DNA of 64,000 nt from Novispirillum itersonii (lineage in GTDB: Bacteria; Pseudomonadota; Alphaproteobacteria; Rhodospirillales; Rhodospirillaceae). Each line of letters begins with the position of its first letter. Positions within the stretch are counted from its first letter, which is position 1. The notes under the pieces were generated by a model, which was given only the letters and a program-made list of their open reading frames with translations, did no database searches and had not been told where the DNA came from. Both the position numbers and the translations under genes were made by a program. The stretch covers positions 265,970-329,969 of the forward strand of contig NZ_JACIIX010000002.1 in NCBI RefSeq assembly GCF_014205675.1, in the 5' to 3' direction. Below, piece after piece: positions 61,099 through 64,000 of this stretch.

Positions 61099-61132
61099 CA
61101 AAAAACGGCGCTGCCGGTGAGGGCTGCGCCGT
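61099..61132 (-). terminator. Terminator of the DeoR/GlpR gene
   Basis: On the minus strand ACGGCGC and GCC pair with GGC and GCGCCGT, followed by TTTTTG, 34 bases after the stop codon. Confidence 0.85.
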
Positions 61133-61165
61133 TTCAGGGGTTAGAATGTATGGGATGCCGGTGCT

Positions 61166-61963
61166 TCAGAGATCGCTGTAGACCGGGCGGTGCGGATGCT
61201 GGCCGGTCAGGGAGAACACTTCGACCCCATGCTGGGTACAGGCCTGCGTCAGCTTCGGCGAGGTCATTTCGTCGGTGAAGAAGGCGGTGATCTGCGAGAA
61301 GTGACCGATCCGCACCGGCGCAGACCGCGACAGCTTGGTCTTATCGGCAACCAGATAGGTTTTGCGGGCGTTTTCGATGATCGCCTGCGCCACCCGGACT
61401 TCCCGGTAATCATAATCGAGCAGGGCCCCGTCCTCGTCGATCGCCGAGGCCCCGATCACGGCGTAGTCCACTTTGAATTTTTTAACGAAGTCGGCGGTGG
61501 CTTCCCCGATCAGGCCGCCATCGGCCCGGCGCAGCAGGCCACCGGCGACAATCACCTCGCAGGACGGATTCTGGATCAGGGTGTTGGCGACGTTCAGGTT
61601 ATTGGTGATCACCAGAAGGTTGCGGTGATTCAGCAGGGCCCGGGCCACCGCTTCGGTGGTGGTGCCGATGTTCATGAACAGCGAGGCGTTGTTGGGGATT
61701 TCGGCGGCACAGAGGCGGCCGATTTCGGTCTTTTCATCGGCGGCGATGATCCGCCGGGCCTCGTACCCGACGTTCTCGATTCCTGATGCCAGAACGGCAC
61801 CGCCGTGGACCCGGGCCAACATGCCACGGTCGCACAGTTCGTTCAGGTCCCGGCGGATGGTCTGCGGGGTGACTTTGAACTGCTCAGCCAGTTCATCGAC
61901 CAGAACCCGCCCGGCATCGCGGGCGGCGTCCATGATTTCCTGCTGACGGAAGGAAAGGGGCAT
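61166..61963 (-). CDS. glpR: DeoR-family repressor, probably GlpR
   Basis: The 265-residue protein has the DeoR winged helix-turn-helix (FRQQEIMDAARDAGRVLVDE, FKVTPQTIRRDLNELCDRGM) and the sugar-phosphate effector domain (INIGTTTEAVARAL-like, here MNIGTTTEAVARALLNHRN; YAVIGASAIDEDGALLDYDY; YLVADKTKLSRSAPVRIG). It is divergent from glpD. DeoR proteins in this position repress glycerol-3-phosphate genes and are released by glycerol-3-phosphate. The segment DYDYREVRVAQAIIENAR matches GlpR orthologues. It ends at a strong terminator. Confidence 0.88.
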   Translation of the reverse strand: MPLSFRQQEIMDAARDAGRVLVDELAEQFKVTPQTIRRDLNELCDRGMLARVHGGAVLASGIENVGYEARRIIAADEKTEIGRLCAAEIPNNASLFMNIGTTTEAVARALLNHRNLLVITNNLNVANTLIQNPSCEVIVAGGLLRRADGGLIGEATADFVKKFKVDYAVIGASAIDEDGALLDYDYREVRVAQAIIENARKTYLVADKTKLSRSAPVRIGHFSQITAFFTDEMTSPKLTQACTQHGVEVFSLTGQHPHRPVYSDL

Positions 61964-62440
61964 GGCGCGGGTCTCTCTCCGGGGGTTCGTGCCGCACTTT
62001 TTTACTCTCTCAGCACGGATGGGGCGGGATCGGGCCTCATCCGGCTGCCGTGGCGGCGTTACCTTCGAAAGAATAATGGGGTATCAGCCACGGTCAAGTA
62101 GCGAGTCGAGCGAATGTTTCATTTTTATGACACTTTCGTGAATGTGCTGTTTTGGAAGTGCGCTGAAGTGCCTTGCGAATGTCGTTGAATTTTATGACAA
62201 GTTACTGATTTTAATTTGTTTATAAAAACATCCGATCCGGGTCATGTTCTTCCGCATGTGCTATATTTATGTGTGCATGTGCGAAATACGAACGTTCATG
62301 TTCTTAAAATTGAAAGATTCCGAAAATTTTCTTGACCGGAATGCGTCAATACCGCTCAATCTCATCCTCTGGCGAACCTCGCGCAGCAAACAGACGGGTC
62401 ATCCGGGCCCGGCGGAACAAGACCGGTTGGTGGGAAGAAT
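61964..62440. other. AT-rich control region between glpR and glpD
   Basis: No protein gene. The stretch 62095-62340 is markedly richer in A and T than its surroundings. It holds two related repeats, each GCGAATGT followed 5-7 bases later by TTTTATGACA (62110-62132 and 62175-62199), with another GTGAATGT between them. It also holds two GCATGTGC octamers 21 bases apart (62254 and 62275). These are candidate GlpR operators and activator sites; TATAAA at 62221 could be a -10. Confidence 0.5.
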
Positions 62441-63967
62441 ATGACGGATCAGGCGATCTACGATCTGGCAATCATCGGGGGCGGTATCAATGGCTGCGGC
62501 ATTGCGCGCGATGCTGTTGGCCGGGGCCTTTCGGTGTATCTGTGTGAACAGGGCGATCTGGCGCAGGCGACCTCTTCCGCCAGCACCAAGCTGATCCATG
62601 GCGGCCTGCGCTATCTGGAATATTACGAATTCCGTCTGGTGCGCGAAGCCCTGATCGAGCGCGAGGTTCTGCTGAACGCCGCGCCGCACATCATCTGGCC
62701 GCTGCGCTTTGTGCTGCCGCATGTGAAGGGCCTGCGCCCGGCGTGGCTGCTGCGTCTGGGGCTGTTCCTCTATGACAATCTCGGCGGGCGCAAGCTGTTG
62801 CCGGGCACCCGGGGACTGGATCTGCGCCACGATGCCGCCGGGGCACCGCTGCGCGATGGGTACCGCAGGGGGTTTGAATATTCCGACTGCTGGGTGGAAG
62901 ATGCCCGGCTGGTGGTGATGAACGCCATGGACGCCGTGGAGCGCGGCGCGGTGATTGAAACCCGCACCCGGTGCAGCGGGGCACAGCGGGAAGACGGCCT
63001 GTGGGTGGTGTCTGTCACCGATACCGACACCGGCCTGTCGAAGACGGTCCGGGCCCGGGCGATTGTCAATGCCGCCGGCCCATGGGTGGAAGATGTGCTG
63101 ACCACCAAGGTCAAGGCCTCGGTTCCGGCGCGCATCCGCATGGTCCGGGGCAGTCATGTGGTCGTTCCGAAGATTTTTGAACATGACCGGGCCTATATCT
63201 TCCAGAATCCGGATGGCAGGATCATCTTCGCGATTCCCTATGAACAGGATTTCACCCTGATCGGCACCACCGATCACGATCACAAGGGTGATCCGGCGGC
63301 GGTGCACTGTACGGAGGACGAGGCCCAGTATCTGTGCGATGCGGCCTCGGAATACTTCCGGCGTCCGGTCCGGCGCGAGGATGTGGTGTGGACCTATTCC
63401 GGCGTCCGGCCGCTGTATGATGACGGGGCCTCCGCCGCGCAGGCCGCAACCCGGGATTATGTGCTGAAGCTGGAAGATGCCAACGGTGCCGCGCCGCTGC
63501 TGAGCATTTTCGGCGGCAAGATCACCACCTTCCGCAAGCTGGCGGAATCGGCGCTGGAAAAGCTGATCCCCTACTTCCCCGGTAAGCGCGGTCCGTGGAC
63601 CGACAAGGCGGTGTTCCCCGGCGGTGATTTCTCGCCGACCGATGTGTGGACGCTGATCGCCGCCCTGAAGAAGGACTATCCGTTCCTTGATGATGTCTGG
63701 GCCCGCCGTCTGATCCGTGCCTATGGCACCCGTGCCCGCCAGCTGCTGGGCGATGCGGCCTCGGTCGCTGACATGGGCGAACAGTTCGGGGCCACCCTGA
63801 CCGAGCGGGAAGTGGTATACCTGATGAAGAAGGAATGGGCGCGGGAAGCCGCTGATATCGTCTGGCGCCGGTCCAAGCTGGGCCTGCGGATGACGGCGGA
63901 CCAGATTGCCCGTCTTGATCTGTGGATGCGGACCAACCGGGGGGTCGTCTCCCCGGCGGCGGAGTGA
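62441..63967 (+). CDS. glpD: Aerobic glycerol-3-phosphate dehydrogenase
   Basis: GlpD is a membrane-associated FAD enzyme that oxidises glycerol-3-phosphate to dihydroxyacetone phosphate and passes electrons to the quinone pool. The 508-residue protein has the dinucleotide fold DLAIIGGGINGCGIARDAVG. Family motifs are QATSSASTKLIHGGLRYLE, VRGSHVVVPKIFEHDRAYIF, FTLIGTTDHDHKGDP and TYSGVRPLYDDGAS. The C-terminal domain contains LTEREVVYLMKKEWAREAAD and IVWRRSKLGLRM. GGGAAG precedes the ATG. It is divergent from glpR, as in other proteobacteria. glpF and glpK are not in the window. Confidence 0.96.
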   Translation: MTDQAIYDLAIIGGGINGCGIARDAVGRGLSVYLCEQGDLAQATSSASTKLIHGGLRYLEYYEFRLVREALIEREVLLNAAPHIIWPLRFVLPHVKGLRPAWLLRLGLFLYDNLGGRKLLPGTRGLDLRHDAAGAPLRDGYRRGFEYSDCWVEDARLVVMNAMDAVERGAVIETRTRCSGAQREDGLWVVSVTDTDTGLSKTVRARAIVNAAGPWVEDVLTTKVKASVPARIRMVRGSHVVVPKIFEHDRAYIFQNPDGRIIFAIPYEQDFTLIGTTDHDHKGDPAAVHCTEDEAQYLCDAASEYFRRPVRREDVVWTYSGVRPLYDDGASAAQAATRDYVLKLEDANGAAPLLSIFGGKITTFRKLAESALEKLIPYFPGKRGPWTDKAVFPGGDFSPTDVWTLIAALKKDYPFLDDVWARRLIRAYGTRARQLLGDAASVADMGEQFGATLTEREVVYLMKKEWAREAADIVWRRSKLGLRMTADQIARLDLWMRTNRGVVSPAAE

Positions 63968-63977
63968 GGTGTGCTGG

Positions 63978-64000
63978 GACCGGCCGCATCAGGGCCGGTC
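63978..64000 (+). terminator. Probable glpD terminator, cut by window edge
   Basis: GACCGGCC pairs with GGCCGGTC around a seven-base loop, ending exactly at the last base of the window, so any T-tail is not visible. Confidence 0.5.

Larger units (their letters stand above)
60478..61165. other. Gene-free interval holding a candidate minus-strand RNA gene
   Basis: No convincing protein gene on either strand; frames that stay open here are an effect of GC content. Reading the minus strand, it holds the DeoR terminator, a promoter with an overlapping palindrome, a CU-rich body, and a terminator near 60556, each listed separately. Confidence 0.7.

Noticed and set aside
59536-61101. A 521-codon open frame on the minus strand spanning the second binding-protein gene and the candidate RNA
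   Set aside because: No domain, Arg/Pro/Ser-rich composition, no ribosome-binding site, and it lies antisense to a recognisable gene for most of its length.

Overview
The window is GC-rich DNA from a Gram-negative chromosome with diaminopimelate-type peptidoglycan and an LPS outer membrane. It looks like an alphaproteobacterium, most likely of the Rhodospirillales type. Reasons: the order lptF-lptD-surA-pdxA-rsmA; a dcw cluster continuing into lpxC-bamD-recN-ligA; an RpoH sigma factor beside a small heat-shock gene with a ROSE-type RNA thermometer; and two perfect alphaproteobacterial LexA boxes (GTTC-N7-GTTC). I see no rRNA, tRNA, CRISPR array, insertion sequence or prophage. Genus-level assignment is inference.

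Layout. 1-6100 (minus): outer-membrane biogenesis operon lptF-lptD-surA-pdxA-rsmA, with rsmA cut by the window edge and no lptG beside lptF. 6240-7073 (plus): a His-rich single-pass membrane protein of unknown function. 7208-9300 (minus): rpoH, an Hsp20 chaperone with its thermometer, and a promoter/terminator pair that may bound a non-coding RNA. 9502-12586 (plus): cytochrome b561, a GlxA-type regulator and an MFS transporter. 12671-18286: alaS, a LysR regulator divergent from a LysE exporter, two copies of a REP-like repeat, and threonine aldolase. 18789-22014 (plus): a polar amino-acid ABC importer (ATPase, binding protein, two permeases). 22215-24275: a ClC chloride transporter convergent with a DUF599 membrane protein.

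24280-49820 (minus): division and cell-wall genes reading mraZ-rsmH-ftsL-ftsI-murE-murF-mraY-murD-ftsW-murG-murC-murB-ddl-ftsQ-ftsA-ftsZ, followed by lpxC, bamD, recN and ligA. Most junctions overlap by 1-14 bases. Clear breaks lie at murF/mraY, ftsA/ftsZ and ftsZ/lpxC. The control region 49821-50433 carries an mraZ promoter, TGGGN repeats, a DnaA box, a perfect palindrome and two LexA boxes, and also serves a divergent periplasmic phosphoesterase gene.

51516-58576: a LuxO/NtrC-type sigma-54 activator, serB, divergent miaA, and the branched-chain amino-acid operon ilvB-ilvN-ilvC. 58839-60477 (plus): two tandem paralogous periplasmic binding proteins without a transporter. 60478-61165 holds no convincing protein gene. 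On the minus strand it has a consensus-like promoter overlapping a Fur-like palindrome, a CU-rich body and a terminator, which I read as a candidate regulated small RNA. 61166-63967: a GlpR-type repressor divergent from glpD, separated by an AT-rich operator region.
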